Shown piece after piece: positions 27,459 through 39,797 of a stretch of DNA of 64,000 nucleotides. A program made the position numbers and the translations under genes. The notes under the pieces were generated by a model, which worked only from the letters and a program-made list of their open reading frames with translations, did no database searches and had not been told where the DNA came from. The stretch spans positions 27,353 to 91,352 of the forward strand of contig MKRJ01000040.1 of the NCBI GenBank assembly GCA_001896885.1, in the 5' to 3' direction. This DNA comes from Rhizobiales bacterium 65-79. GTDB lineage: Bacteria; Pseudomonadota; Alphaproteobacteria; Rhizobiales; Rhizobiaceae. Position 1 is the stretch's first letter. Every line of letters starts with the position of its first letter.

Positions 27459-29498
27459 TCAATCCGAATTCGTTGCCGTGTCTTCAGCTTCTCCGGCCGG
27501 CGCTTCCGCATAGAAGAGCACCGAGCGCGCGGGCGCCGGGATGATGCCCGCCGCGACCGTTCCCGATTGGGGCGCATCGAACGCCGCCCAGCGCCGCCAT
27601 TCATGGCCGGGACGCCCGGGCAGCGTGAAGGCCCGCGGATGGTCGTTGGCGTTGATGAACACCGCGATCCGGAGGGCGGCCGGCCCGTCGCCCTCGCGCA
27701 GCATCATGGTGAAGGCCCGGCGACCCTCCTCCTGCCAATCCTCGGGCGTAAGGGGGTCCCCCAGTTCCGTCAGCCAGGCGACATCGGAAAAATCCGAGCC
27801 GTTTCCGGCCTCGCCGGTGAGCCTCGTCGTCGCCGAAAGGACCCGGAAACGACGCCGGAACGCGCCAAGCGCGCGGGCGAATTCGAGCAGTTCCCCGTCC
27901 GCCTCCTCCCAGTCGAGCCATGTGGTCTCGTTGTCCTGCGCATAGGCGTTGTTGTTGCCGTGCTGCGAGCGGCCGAACTCGTCGCCCGCGGTCAGCATGA
28001 TGGTGCCGCGCGAGGCGAAAAGCGTAGCGAGCAGCGCCGCGCAATCGTGCCGACGCCTCTCGACGATGGCGGCGTTGGTCGTCTTGCCCTCGACGCCGTT
28101 GTTCCATGAGAGGTTCTCGTCATGGCCGTCGCGATTGTCCTCGCCATTGGCGCTGTTGTGCTTGCGCTCGTAGGAGACGAGGTCGGCGAGCGTCATGCCG
28201 TCATGGGCCGCGACGAAATTCACCGTCCGCGTGCGCGGCGTATCCCGGAATATGTCGAACGAACCGGCGAGCCGCGTGGCGAGCGGCCCAGCCATGCCGG
28301 CATCGCCTCGCCAGAAGCGCCGCACATCGTCGCGGTAGCGGTCGTTCCATTCGAGGAAAGGCGGCGGGAATCCGCCGAGCCTGTAGCCGCCCTCACCGAT
28401 ATCCCAGGGCTCGGCGATGAGGACGCGATCGCCCACCACCGAATCCTCGCGCAGCATGCGTAGAAGCGGCGCTTCCGCGTCGAAGCCGCTGTCGGTGCGG
28501 CCGAGCACGGTTGCGAGGTCGAAGCGGAAGCCGTCCACCTCGGCATGGGTCACGAAATGGCGCAGCGTGTCGACGATGAGCTTCCGCACCACCGGGTGAT
28601 CGCAATCGAGCGTGTTGCCGCAACCGGTGACGTTGTCGAGCCGCGGCGGCTCACCGGCATGTCGGTAGTAGGCGAGATTGTCGAGGCCGCGCAGCGAAAG
28701 GACGGGGCCGATCGCGTCGGCTTCGCCCGTGTGGTTCAGCACCACGTCGAGGATGACGGCGATGCCGGCATCGTGCAGCGCCTCGACCGTCTCGCGCAAT
28801 TCGGCGATGCCGCCCGGCGCCAGCCGCGGATCGAGCGCCATGAAGGTTACCGGATTGTAGCCCCAGGCGTTGCGCAGATTGAGCGGCGGCAGGTGGCGTT
28901 CGTCGATCCATGCCGCGATCGGCATCAGTTCGACGGCGCCGACGCCGAGCCCGACCAGATGCTCGACGATCTCCGGCTGCCTGAGCGCCGCGACGGTGCC
29001 GCGCATCGGCCCGTGGATCGCCGGATGGCGCTTGGTGAAGGCGCGGACCGGCACCTCATAGATAAGGCCGCCTGGCTTGAAGAGCGGCGGCCTCGGGAAA
29101 AGCCGGCCGCGGGCGGTCGTCACGACGGCCTTGGGGACGAGGCCGGCCGTATCGCCGCCCTCCCCGCGTGCCGCCGCCAGCCGCTCGCGATAGGCGTAGG
29201 GCCGGTCGATGGCGAGCGCATAGGGATCGACCAGGAGCTTCGCCGGATCGAAGAAATAGCCGTTATGCGGGTCGTAGCGGCCGTCGGCGCGATAGCCGTA
29301 GCGCGCGCCGGCCTGCAGCCCCTCGACGAAGCAGGACCAGATGCCGTCCTCGCCGCGCTCCATGTCGTGCCGCGCGGTCTCGGCCATGCCTTTTTCATCG
29401 AAGAGGCAAAGCGTCAGCTTCTCCGCCGTCGTCGAAACGACGGAGAATTCAACGCCCCCCTCTTTCGCAACCGCCCCCAGTTGCACAGCGCGTTTCAA
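27459..29498 (-). CDS. glgX: Glycogen debranching enzyme
   Basis: A 679-residue GH13 isoamylase-type enzyme that removes the short branch stubs left by glycogen phosphorylase. The N-terminal CBM48 domain (VEFSVVSTTAEKLTLCLFDE) precedes the catalytic domain, with Asp in VDGFRFDLATVLGR, Glu in LIAEPWDIG and the final Asp in FVAAHDGMTLADL. Length fits GlgX (about 660-700). The frame opens with TTG at 29498; no ATG is available before the conserved CBM48 start, and GAGAG lies about seven bases upstream. It starts 16 bases after pgm and is part of the glg operon. Confidence 0.95.
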   Translation of the reverse strand: MKRAVQLGAVAKEGGVEFSVVSTTAEKLTLCLFDEKGMAETARHDMERGEDGIWSCFVEGLQAGARYGYRADGRYDPHNGYFFDPAKLLVDPYALAIDRPYAYRERLAAARGEGGDTAGLVPKAVVTTARGRLFPRPPLFKPGGLIYEVPVRAFTKRHPAIHGPMRGTVAALRQPEIVEHLVGLGVGAVELMPIAAWIDERHLPPLNLRNAWGYNPVTFMALDPRLAPGGIAELRETVEALHDAGIAVILDVVLNHTGEADAIGPVLSLRGLDNLAYYRHAGEPPRLDNVTGCGNTLDCDHPVVRKLIVDTLRHFVTHAEVDGFRFDLATVLGRTDSGFDAEAPLLRMLREDSVVGDRVLIAEPWDIGEGGYRLGGFPPPFLEWNDRYRDDVRRFWRGDAGMAGPLATRLAGSFDIFRDTPRTRTVNFVAAHDGMTLADLVSYERKHNSANGEDNRDGHDENLSWNNGVEGKTTNAAIVERRRHDCAALLATLFASRGTIMLTAGDEFGRSQHGNNNAYAQDNETTWLDWEEADGELLEFARALGAFRRRFRVLSATTRLTGEAGNGSDFSDVAWLTELGDPLTPEDWQEEGRRAFTMMLREGDGPAALRIAVFINANDHPRAFTLPGRPGHEWRRWAAFDAPQSGTVAAGIIPAPARSVLFYAEAPAGEAEDTATNSD

Positions 29499-29514
29499 AT
29501 ACAGACTCTCATGT

Positions 29515-32588
<3,074 letters not shown>

Positions 32589-32622
32589 CAAGCGACGCTT
32601 CCATTCGGCCGATCGTATTCCT

Positions 32623-32789
32623 TCGCACCCCCCTCTGTCCTGCCGGACATCTCCCCCTCAAGGGGGGAGATCAGCCGGCCGCGCCGTCCATTCTTCTTTT
32701 CTGCGACTTTCGAGATTGGCGAAGAGGATGACGACAGCCGATCTCCCCCCTTGAGGGGGAGATGTCCGGCAGGACAGAGGGGGGTGCGA
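32623..32789. repeat. 50-bp perfect inverted repeat in glg operon
   Basis: Arms 32623-32672 and 32740-32789 are perfectly complementary over 50 bases, with a 67-base centre. Each arm holds its own CTCCCCC/GGGGGAG hairpin. It fills most of the glgC-glgA gap. Such a structure could pause or partly stop transcription, or protect the upstream mRNA. Confidence 0.85.
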
Positions 32790-32822
32790 AGGGACACTGG
32801 ATTCGCCGAATTCATTTGCGTT

Positions 32823-34082
32823 TCAAAGCCTGTCGATCATCTCCTGAGTGATCAGGCAGATGCCCTTCTCCGTGCGGCGGAAGCGCTTGGCGTCGAGGAT
32901 CGGATCCTCGCCGACCACCAGCCGCTCGGGAATGCGAACGCCGCGATCGATGACGACGCGGCTCAGGCTGGCGTTGCGGCCGATGAAACAATCCGGCAGG
33001 ACGACGCATTCCTCCACCGAGGAAAAGGAATTGATGCGCGCGCCGGTGAAGATCAGGCTGCGCCTCAGCGCCGCGCCCGAGATGATGCAGTCGCCGGCGA
33101 CCAGCGACGACACGGCCGAGCCGCGCCTTCCCTCCTCGTCATGGACGAACTTGGCGGGCGGCTTGATCTCGGCATAGGTCCAGATCGGCCAGTCGCGGTC
33201 GTAGATGTCGAGTTCCGGCGTGATGTCGGTCAGGTCGATATTCGCCTCCCAGTAGGCGTCGATCGTGCCGACGTCGCGCCAGTAGGCCTCGCGCTCGAAG
33301 CTGGACCGGACGCAGGAAGCCGTGAAGCGGTGGGCGCAGGCCTTCCCGTTCTCGACGATGTGGGGAATGATGTCCTTGCCGAAATCGTGGCTGGTTTCCT
33401 TCGCCGCGGCGTCGCGGCGAAGCTGGTCCATCAGGAATCTGGTCCGGAAGACGTAGATACCCATCGACGCCAGCGCGTAATCGGGATTGCCGGGAATGCC
33501 GGGCGGATCGGCCGGCTTCTCGACGAAGGCGACGATCCTGTCCTTTTCGTCGACATGCATGACGCCGAAGCCGGTCGCCTCCATGCGCGGCACCTCCAGG
33601 CAGCCGACGGTCACGTCGGCGCCGGTGTCGACGTGCTGGCGCAGCATGATCTCCAGGTCCATCTTGAATACATGGTCGCCGGCAAGGATGACCATGTATT
33701 CCACGCCGTAGTCCTGGATGATGTCGATGTTCTGATAGACCGCGTCGGCGGTGCCTTCATACCATTGCGTCTCCGAGACGCGCTGGCTCGCGGGCAATAT
33801 GTCGAAGCTCTCGTTGCGCTCGGGCCGGAAGAAGTTCCAGCCGCGCTGCAGGTGGCGGATGAGGGAATGCGCCTTGTATTGGGTGGCGACGCCGATGCGG
33901 CGGATGCCGGAATTCAGCGCGTTGGAAAGGGCGAAATCGATGATGCGGGTCTTGCCGCCGAAATAGACGGCTGGCTTGGCGCGCCGGTCGGTCAGTTCCT
34001 TCAGCCGGCTGCCCCGTCCGCCGGCAAGGACATAGGCCATCGCGTCGCGCGACAGAGGCTGGCTCCGTTTCACATCCGCCAT
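32823..34082 (-). CDS. glgC: Glucose-1-phosphate adenylyltransferase
   Basis: A 419-residue enzyme producing ADP-glucose, the regulated step of glycogen synthesis. The N-terminal nucleotidyltransferase core shows [28 protein letters not shown] with the nucleotide loop and regulator-site residues, then [12 protein letters not shown] and [12 protein letters not shown]. The C-terminal left-handed beta-helix is visible as the hexapeptide-like stretch [22 protein letters not shown] repeats. The start at 34082 has GGGAGG six bases away; a GTG 21 bases upstream does not improve it. Allosteric control by central metabolites is known for the family. Confidence 0.96.
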   Translation of the reverse strand: MADVKRSQPLSRDAMAYVLAGGRGSRLKELTDRRAKPAVYFGGKTRIIDFALSNALNSGIRRIGVATQYKAHSLIRHLQRGWNFFRPERNESFDILPASQRVSETQWYEGTADAVYQNIDIIQDYGVEYMVILAGDHVFKMDLEIMLRQHVDTGADVTVGCLEVPRMEATGFGVMHVDEKDRIVAFVEKPADPPGIPGNPDYALASMGIYVFRTRFLMDQLRRDAAAKETSHDFGKDIIPHIVENGKACAHRFTASCVRSSFEREAYWRDVGTIDAYWEANIDLTDITPELDIYDRDWPIWTYAEIKPPAKFVHDEEGRRGSAVSSLVAGDCIISGAALRRSLIFTGARINSFSSVEECVVLPDCFIGRNASLSRVVIDRGVRIPERLVVGEDPILDAKRFRRTEKGICLITQEMIDRL

Positions 34083-34097
34083 ACGCACCCTCCCATC

Positions 34098-34139
34098 CAA
34101 CACAATTCTCTACTCTGGCAACACAATTCTCTACTCTGG
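34098..34139. repeat. 21-bp tandem duplication across glgB stop
   Basis: The unit CAACACAATTCTCTACTCTGG occurs twice in a row (34098-34118 and 34119-34139). The second copy contains the glgB stop codon and its last two codons; the first copy makes up the spacer before the glgC ribosome site. It is a clean local duplication that lengthens the glgB-glgC gap by 21 bases without changing either protein. Confidence 0.85.
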
Positions 34140-36332
34140 ATCGTATTCGATCATGATGGTCGAGAGCGGCGGCAAAGTCATCAGCGCCGACGCGCCCTTC
34201 TTTCCGGCAATCGCCGAGACCATGCCGTTGTTCCCCATTCCGCTACCGCCATAGTCGCGGGCATCGGTATTGACGATTTCGCGCCAGCGGCCCGCATGCG
34301 GCAGCGGCACCGAATAGCCGCCGCGCGGCACCGGCGTGAAATTCGAGATGATGGCGACCGGCCGGGCCCCCGGCGCGCCGCGCACCCATGCGAAAACCGA
34401 ATTCGCGTGATCGTCGACGATCAGCCAGCCGAAGCCTTCCGGCTCGCAATCCCGGGCGTGGAGCGCCGGCTTCGTCCGGTAGAGGCGGTTCAGGTCGCGC
34501 ACGAGACGGCGCACGCCCTCGTGCGAGCCATAGTCGAGCAGGTACCAGTCGAGGGCCTTCGCATCGTTCCACTCGGACGCTTGAGCGAATTCCTGCCCCA
34601 TGAAGAGCAGCTTCTTGCCCGGATAGCCCCACATGAAGGCGTAGTAGGCGCGCAGATTGGCGAATTTCTGCCAGTCGTCGCCCGACATCTTCGTCAGCAG
34701 CGAACCCTTGCCGTGCACCACCTCGTCATGGCTGAGGGCGAGCACGAAATTCTCGCTGAAGGCATAGACGAGGCCGAAGGTGATCTGGTCGTGATGGTAC
34801 TTCCGATGAACGGGCTCCTTCGACATATAGGCCAGCGTGTCGTGCATGAAGCCCATGTTCCATTTGAAGCCGAAGCCCAGCCCGCCCTCATGCACCGGCT
34901 GGGAGACCTTCGGCCACGAGGTCGATTCCTCGGCGATCGTCATGACGCCGGGATGGGCGCCATAGACCGTGCGGTTCATCTGCTGCAGGAAGCGGACGGC
35001 CTCCAGATTCTCGCGCCCACCCTTTTCGTTCGGGATCCACTCGCCCGCCTTCCTCGAATAGTCGAGATAGAGCATGGAAGCGACGGCATCGACCCTGAGC
35101 CCGTCGAGGTGATATTTCTCCGGCCAGAAGAGCGCATTGTTGACCAGGTAGGCCAGCACCTCGCGCCGGCCGAAATTGTAGATCGCCGTGTTCCAGTCGG
35201 GATGGAAACCCTTGCGCGGATCGGCGTGTTCGTAGAGCGCGGTGCCGTCGAAACGCGCCAGCCCGTGCTCGTCGGTCGGAAAGTGCGCCGGCACCCAGTC
35301 GAGGATGACCCCTATGCCGGCACGGTGCGCGCCGTCGACGAAGCGGGCAAAGCCTTCGGGCTCGCCGAAGCGCGCCGTCGGGCAGTAGAGGCCGGTCGTC
35401 TGGTAGCCCCATGACGGGTCGTATGGGTGCTCGGTGATCGGCAGGAACTCGATATGGGTGAAGCCCATGTCGACGACATAGGGGATGAGCCGCTCGGCCA
35501 GTTCGTCCCAGGAAAGGAACGAGCCGTCGTCGCGCCGCTGCCATGAGCCGGCATGGACCTCGTAGATGGAGATGGGCTGGCGGCGCGCATCGGCGCTTCG
35601 CCAGAAGTCGCGATGCCCCTCGTCTCCCCATTGATGGCGCAGCGGAAAATCGGTGACCGACGCGGTGGCGGGCCGAAGCTCGGAGCGGAAGGCGAAGGGG
35701 TCCGCCTTGAGCGGGAGCTTCTGGCCTTTCGGCCCGATGATCTCGTATTTATAGGGCTGGCCGGCGCTGATGTCGGGCAGGAATATCTCCCAGATGCCGG
35801 TATCGATGCGCTTGCGCATCACGTGGCGTCGGCCGTCCCAGTCGTTGAACTGCCCGACCACGGAGACACGCCGAGCATTGGGCGCCCAGACGGCGAAATG
35901 CACACCGTTCGCCCCCTCGTGCTCGATCAGATGCGCGCCGAGCTTGTCGAAGAGCCTGAGATGCGAGCCTTCGGCGATATAGTAGTCGTCCATGGGCCCG
36001 AGCACCGGCCCGAAGGAATAGGGATCGGTGATCCACCAGTCGCCGCCCCGGTTTCGCGCGTGATAGCGGATCGGCTGACGGTTGCCGATGTCGAGCACCC
36101 CGTCGAAGAAGCCGGCATCGTCGCGGCGGACAAGCTCCCCGGCCGGCTTGCCGTCGAGCGTGAAGGCCATGACGTGTTCGGCATGGGGAATAAAGCAGCG
36201 CGCGACATATCCGCCTCCCGCCTCCTGCACCCCCAGAATGGAAAAAGGATCGCGATGCTCGCCGGCGACAATCGCCCGGATGTCCGCCGCGCCGGTCAGC
36301 GGCTTGTCGGCCTTCTTACGAACACCCGGCAT
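34131..36332 (-). CDS. glgB: 1,4-alpha-glucan branching enzyme
   Basis: A 733-residue GH13 enzyme that transfers glucan segments to make alpha-1,6 branches. There are two N-terminal beta domains: residues about 15-110 (HRDPFSILGVQEAGGGYVAR) and a CBM48 near 125-220 (GVHFAVWAPNARRVSVVGQFNDW). The catalytic barrel has DWVPAHFP, nucleophile Asp in DGLRVDAVASMLYLDY, Glu in MTIAEESTSWP and LALSHDEVVHGKGS. Length matches long-form GlgB. It is second in the glg operon after glgP. Confidence 0.96.
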   Translation of the reverse strand: MPGVRKKADKPLTGAADIRAIVAGEHRDPFSILGVQEAGGGYVARCFIPHAEHVMAFTLDGKPAGELVRRDDAGFFDGVLDIGNRQPIRYHARNRGGDWWITDPYSFGPVLGPMDDYYIAEGSHLRLFDKLGAHLIEHEGANGVHFAVWAPNARRVSVVGQFNDWDGRRHVMRKRIDTGIWEIFLPDISAGQPYKYEIIGPKGQKLPLKADPFAFRSELRPATASVTDFPLRHQWGDEGHRDFWRSADARRQPISIYEVHAGSWQRRDDGSFLSWDELAERLIPYVVDMGFTHIEFLPITEHPYDPSWGYQTTGLYCPTARFGEPEGFARFVDGAHRAGIGVILDWVPAHFPTDEHGLARFDGTALYEHADPRKGFHPDWNTAIYNFGRREVLAYLVNNALFWPEKYHLDGLRVDAVASMLYLDYSRKAGEWIPNEKGGRENLEAVRFLQQMNRTVYGAHPGVMTIAEESTSWPKVSQPVHEGGLGFGFKWNMGFMHDTLAYMSKEPVHRKYHHDQITFGLVYAFSENFVLALSHDEVVHGKGSLLTKMSGDDWQKFANLRAYYAFMWGYPGKKLLFMGQEFAQASEWNDAKALDWYLLDYGSHEGVRRLVRDLNRLYRTKPALHARDCEPEGFGWLIVDDHANSVFAWVRGAPGARPVAIISNFTPVPRGGYSVPLPHAGRWREIVNTDARDYGGSGMGNNGMVSAIAGKKGASALMTLPPLSTIMIEYDPE

Positions 36333-36448
36333 CTATCGGCGGCACCTTTCCAACCAGGGTTTTGTCCGGATCGACGGGTCGAGGGCAACCCCTCGCCGCC
36401 TCGCCAGTCCGAACGTGGAGCCTGACCTCACAACCAGCTTCCCTGGAT

Positions 36449-38905
36449 TCAACTATAGGGCACTTTCCAGATTTCCGATGCATATTGCCGGATCGTCCGG
36501 TCGGAGGAGAACCAACCCATGTTCGCCGTGTTGCGGATGGCCTTGGCGTACCATGCGCCGGGATCGCGCCAGAGATCGTCGATGCCGCGCTGGGCGGCGG
36601 CGTAGCTGTCGAAATCGGCCGCGACCATGAACCAGTCATGGTCGTAGAGGCCGCCGATCAGGCCGGCATAGCGGTCGCGATCGTCCGGCGAGAAGACGCC
36701 CGACGCGATCGCCGCCAGCGCCTGCGACAGTTCGGGCGAGCGCTCGATCACCTCGCGCGGGCGGTAGCCGTTGCGGCGGCGCTCCGCGACCTCTTCGGCG
36801 GTCAGGCCGAAGATGATGATATTGTCGGCGCCGACATGCTCGCGGATCTCGATATTGGCGCCGTCGAGCGTGCCGATGGTAAGCGCGCCGTTCAGCGCGA
36901 ACTTCATGTTGCCGGTGCCGGACGCCTCCATTCCCGCGGTCGAGATCTGCTCGGAGAGATCGGCCGCCGGCACCAGGATCTCCGCCAGGCTGACATTGTA
37001 GTTCGGGACGAAGACGACCTTGAGGAGCCCGCGCACGGACGGGTCGTTGTTGACGGTACGCGCGACGTCGTTGGCGAGCTTTATGATCAGCTTGGCGTTG
37101 TGATAGGTCGGCGCCGCCTTGCCGGCGAAGAGCTTCACGCGCGGAACCCAATCCTTCTCGGGATGCGAGCGCATCTGGTCGTAGAGCGCCACGGTCTCGA
37201 TGATGTTGAGAAGCTGGCGCTTGTATTCGTGGATGCGCTTCACCTGGATGTCGAACAGCGCCGACGGGTCGAGGCCGATCCCCATGCGTTCGCGCACGAG
37301 CTTGGCCAGACGATCCTTGTTGGCGGTCTTCACCTCGGCGAACGCCTCCTGGAACGCCTTGTCGTCGGCATGGGCGTTCAGGTCCGAAAGGGCGTCGATG
37401 TCGTCCAGCACGCCGTCGCCGACCGTATGGCGCACCAGCGAGAAGAGGCCGGGATCGCATTGCTGCAGCCAGCGGCGGGGCGTGATGCCGTTCGTCTTGT
37501 TGTTGATCCTGCGGGGATAGAGGCGGTGCAGGTCGGCGAAGACGGTCTTCTTCATCAGTTCGGTGTGGAGCGCCGAGACGCCGTTCACCGAATGCGAGCC
37601 GATGAAGGCGAGATTGCCCATGCGCACGCGCCTCTCGCCGTTCTCGTCGATCAGGGAGATGGCGCTGATCTGTCCGTCATCGAAGCCATGCTCGCGCCGG
37701 GCCTCGAGGAGCAGCTTGGCGTTGATGGCATAGACAAGCTGCATGTGCCGGGGCAGCAGCCGCTCGAACAGCGGCACCGGCCAGCTCTCCAGTGCTTCCG
37801 GCAGCAGCGTGTGGTTGGTGTAGGAGAAAGTGCGGCGGACGATGTCCCAGGCGGCGTCGAACTCGATATCGTGGACGTCGATCAGAAGCCGCATCAGTTC
37901 CAGGACGGCCACGGCGGGATGGGTGTCGTTCAACTGGATCGCCGCCTTGTCGGGAAGCGACAGCAGGTCCGGATACTGGTGCAGGTGGCGGTCGATGATG
38001 TCGCGCAGGGAGGCGGCGGAGAAGAAATATTCCTGCCGGAACCTCAGTTCCTGGCCGGCCGGCGTCGCATCCGCCGGATAGAGCACGCGGGTCAGCGTCT
38101 CGGCCTGCGTGCTTTCGCGCAGCGCCCCGAGATGGTCGCCGGCATTGAACCTGTCGAGCAGGATCGGATCGACCGGCATCGCCGACCAGAGCCGCAGCGT
38201 GTTCACCCGCTTCGCCCGCCAGCCGGCGACCGGCGTGTCGTAGGCCAGGGCCAGGACCCGCTCCTGCGGCTTCCAGATCATGCGTCTTCCGTCCGTCCCC
38301 GGCACCGCTTCCACCATGCCGCCGAAGCCGATGTCGATCGAACGCTCGCGCCGTTCGAACTCCCAAGGATTGCCGTGATCGAGCCAGGTCTCCGGCAGTT
38401 CCACCTGCCAGCCCTCGGAGATTTCCTGCCGGAACATGCCATTGGCATAGCGGATGCCGTAGCCGTGCGCGGGGATATTGACGGTGGCCATCGATTCCAT
38501 GAAGCAGGCGGCGAGCCGTCCGAGGCCGCCATTGCCGAGCGCAGCATCCGGCTCGAGCGCGGCGACGATATCGAAATCGACGCCGAGCGAGGAGAGCGCG
38601 TTCCTTACCTCGTCCATCAGGCGCAGGTTGGAGATCGCGTCGCGCATCAGCCGGCCGATCAGGAATTCGAGCGACAGGTAATAGACGCGCTTCGACTGCC
38701 GCTCATAGGCCTCCTTGGTCGAGGCGATCCATTTCTCGATCAGCCGGTCGCGCACCACCATGATGGTGGCGGAAAGCCAGTCGTACTGGGTCGCGACCGT
38801 CGGCTCCTTGCCGATGCGGTAGGTCAGGCAGGAGAGGATCTCGGCGGCCAGCTTGTTGGCGTCTGGCACGGCATGGGAGAGAGTCGGCTGGATAGCGATG
38901 GTCAT
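36449..38905 (-). CDS. glgP: Glycogen phosphorylase
   Basis: An 818-residue GT35 enzyme releasing glucose-1-phosphate from glycogen ends. Seen: the N-terminal YYLSLEFLIGRLM, the gate/active-site region NGGLGRLAACFMES, and the pyridoxal-phosphate lysine motif EASGTGNMKFALNGALTIGT, near the C-terminus. The start at 38905 has AAGGA at proper spacing; a longer frame opening at 38965 is less likely. It is the first glg gene and lies 106 bases after frcA on the same strand, so it may have its own promoter or receive read-through from the fructose transporter operon. Confidence 0.96.
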   Translation of the reverse strand: MTIAIQPTLSHAVPDANKLAAEILSCLTYRIGKEPTVATQYDWLSATIMVVRDRLIEKWIASTKEAYERQSKRVYYLSLEFLIGRLMRDAISNLRLMDEVRNALSSLGVDFDIVAALEPDAALGNGGLGRLAACFMESMATVNIPAHGYGIRYANGMFRQEISEGWQVELPETWLDHGNPWEFERRERSIDIGFGGMVEAVPGTDGRRMIWKPQERVLALAYDTPVAGWRAKRVNTLRLWSAMPVDPILLDRFNAGDHLGALRESTQAETLTRVLYPADATPAGQELRFRQEYFFSAASLRDIIDRHLHQYPDLLSLPDKAAIQLNDTHPAVAVLELMRLLIDVHDIEFDAAWDIVRRTFSYTNHTLLPEALESWPVPLFERLLPRHMQLVYAINAKLLLEARREHGFDDGQISAISLIDENGERRVRMGNLAFIGSHSVNGVSALHTELMKKTVFADLHRLYPRRINNKTNGITPRRWLQQCDPGLFSLVRHTVGDGVLDDIDALSDLNAHADDKAFQEAFAEVKTANKDRLAKLVRERMGIGLDPSALFDIQVKRIHEYKRQLLNIIETVALYDQMRSHPEKDWVPRVKLFAGKAAPTYHNAKLIIKLANDVARTVNNDPSVRGLLKVVFVPNYNVSLAEILVPAADLSEQISTAGMEASGTGNMKFALNGALTIGTLDGANIEIREHVGADNIIIFGLTAEEVAERRRNGYRPREVIERSPELSQALAAIASGVFSPDDRDRYAGLIGGLYDHDWFMVAADFDSYAAAQRGIDDLWRDPGAWYAKAIRNTANMGWFSSDRTIRQYASEIWKVPYS

Positions 38906-39011
38906 ACGTGTCCTTCTGTCGCGATACAGCCGCCCGTCAGCCGCGTTCCGCTCTTCCCTCCCCACTCATAGCGCATGCGCGTCGGCCGCGGAAATCGGAA
39001 CCTAAACTTTA

Positions 39012-39797
39012 TTATGCCGCCAGCGCCGCTTCCGGCGGCACCTTGGCGCCGGTCATGAAGGCAACGGCGTCGGACATCGTATGTTCCTTCGGATTGATGA
39101 CGCAGAGCCGCTTGCCGAGCCGGTGGATGTGGACCCTGTCGGCCACCTCGAACACATGCGGCATATTGTGCGAGATGAGCACGATCGGCAGGCCGCGCTT
39201 CTTGACGTCGAGGATGAGTTCCAGGACGCGGCGCGATTCCTTGACGCCGAGGGCGGCCGTCGGCTCGTCCATGATCACCACCTTCGAGCCGAAGGCGGCG
39301 GCGCGCGCCACCGCGACGCCCTGCCGCTGGCCGCCCGAAAGCGTCTCGACCGACTGGTTGATGTTCTGGATGGTCATCAGGCCGAGTTCGGAAAGCTTGG
39401 CGCGGGCGACCTTCTGCATGGCGGAACGGTCGAGCCTTCTCAGGAATTTTCCCATGAAGCCCTTCTGCCGGACCTCGCGGCCGAGGAACATGTTGTCGGC
39501 GATCGAAAGCGCCGGGGAAAGCGCGAGGTTCTGATAGACGGTTTCGATGCCGGCATGCCGCGCCTCGATCGGCGAGCGGAAATTGACCGGCTTGCCGTTC
39601 AATTCGATCGTGCCGCTGTCGGGAATGACGGCGCCGCAGAGCGCCTTGATGAGCGTCGACTTGCCGGCGCCGTTGTCGCCGATGACCGCCAGGATCTCGC
39701 CGGGCAGGAGGTCGAAATCGGCATTGTCGAGCGCGACGACGCGGCCGTAGCGCTTGGTGAGGCCCCTGGCGGCCAGCACGGGCGTCGTCGCGTTCAT
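39012..39797 (-). CDS. frcA: Fructose ABC transporter, ATP-binding protein
   Basis: A 261-residue ATPase of the sugar CUT2 class with a single nucleotide-binding domain, as in FrcA and unlike double-domain RbsA. Walker A is GDNGAGKST, the Q-loop TVYQNLALSP, signature LSGGQRQGVAVARA, Walker B VVIMDEP and the H-loop LISHN. It would power import with FrcC and FrcB at the inner membrane. Its ATG overlaps the frcC stop (ATGA), giving translational coupling. Substrate assignment rests on similarity to the Sinorhizobium frc system and on the adjacent kinase. Confidence 0.9.
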   Translation of the reverse strand: MNATTPVLAARGLTKRYGRVVALDNADFDLLPGEILAVIGDNGAGKSTLIKALCGAVIPDSGTIELNGKPVNFRSPIEARHAGIETVYQNLALSPALSIADNMFLGREVRQKGFMGKFLRRLDRSAMQKVARAKLSELGLMTIQNINQSVETLSGGQRQGVAVARAAAFGSKVVIMDEPTAALGVKESRRVLELILDVKKRGLPIVLISHNMPHVFEVADRVHIHRLGKRLCVINPKEHTMSDAVAFMTGAKVPPEAALAA

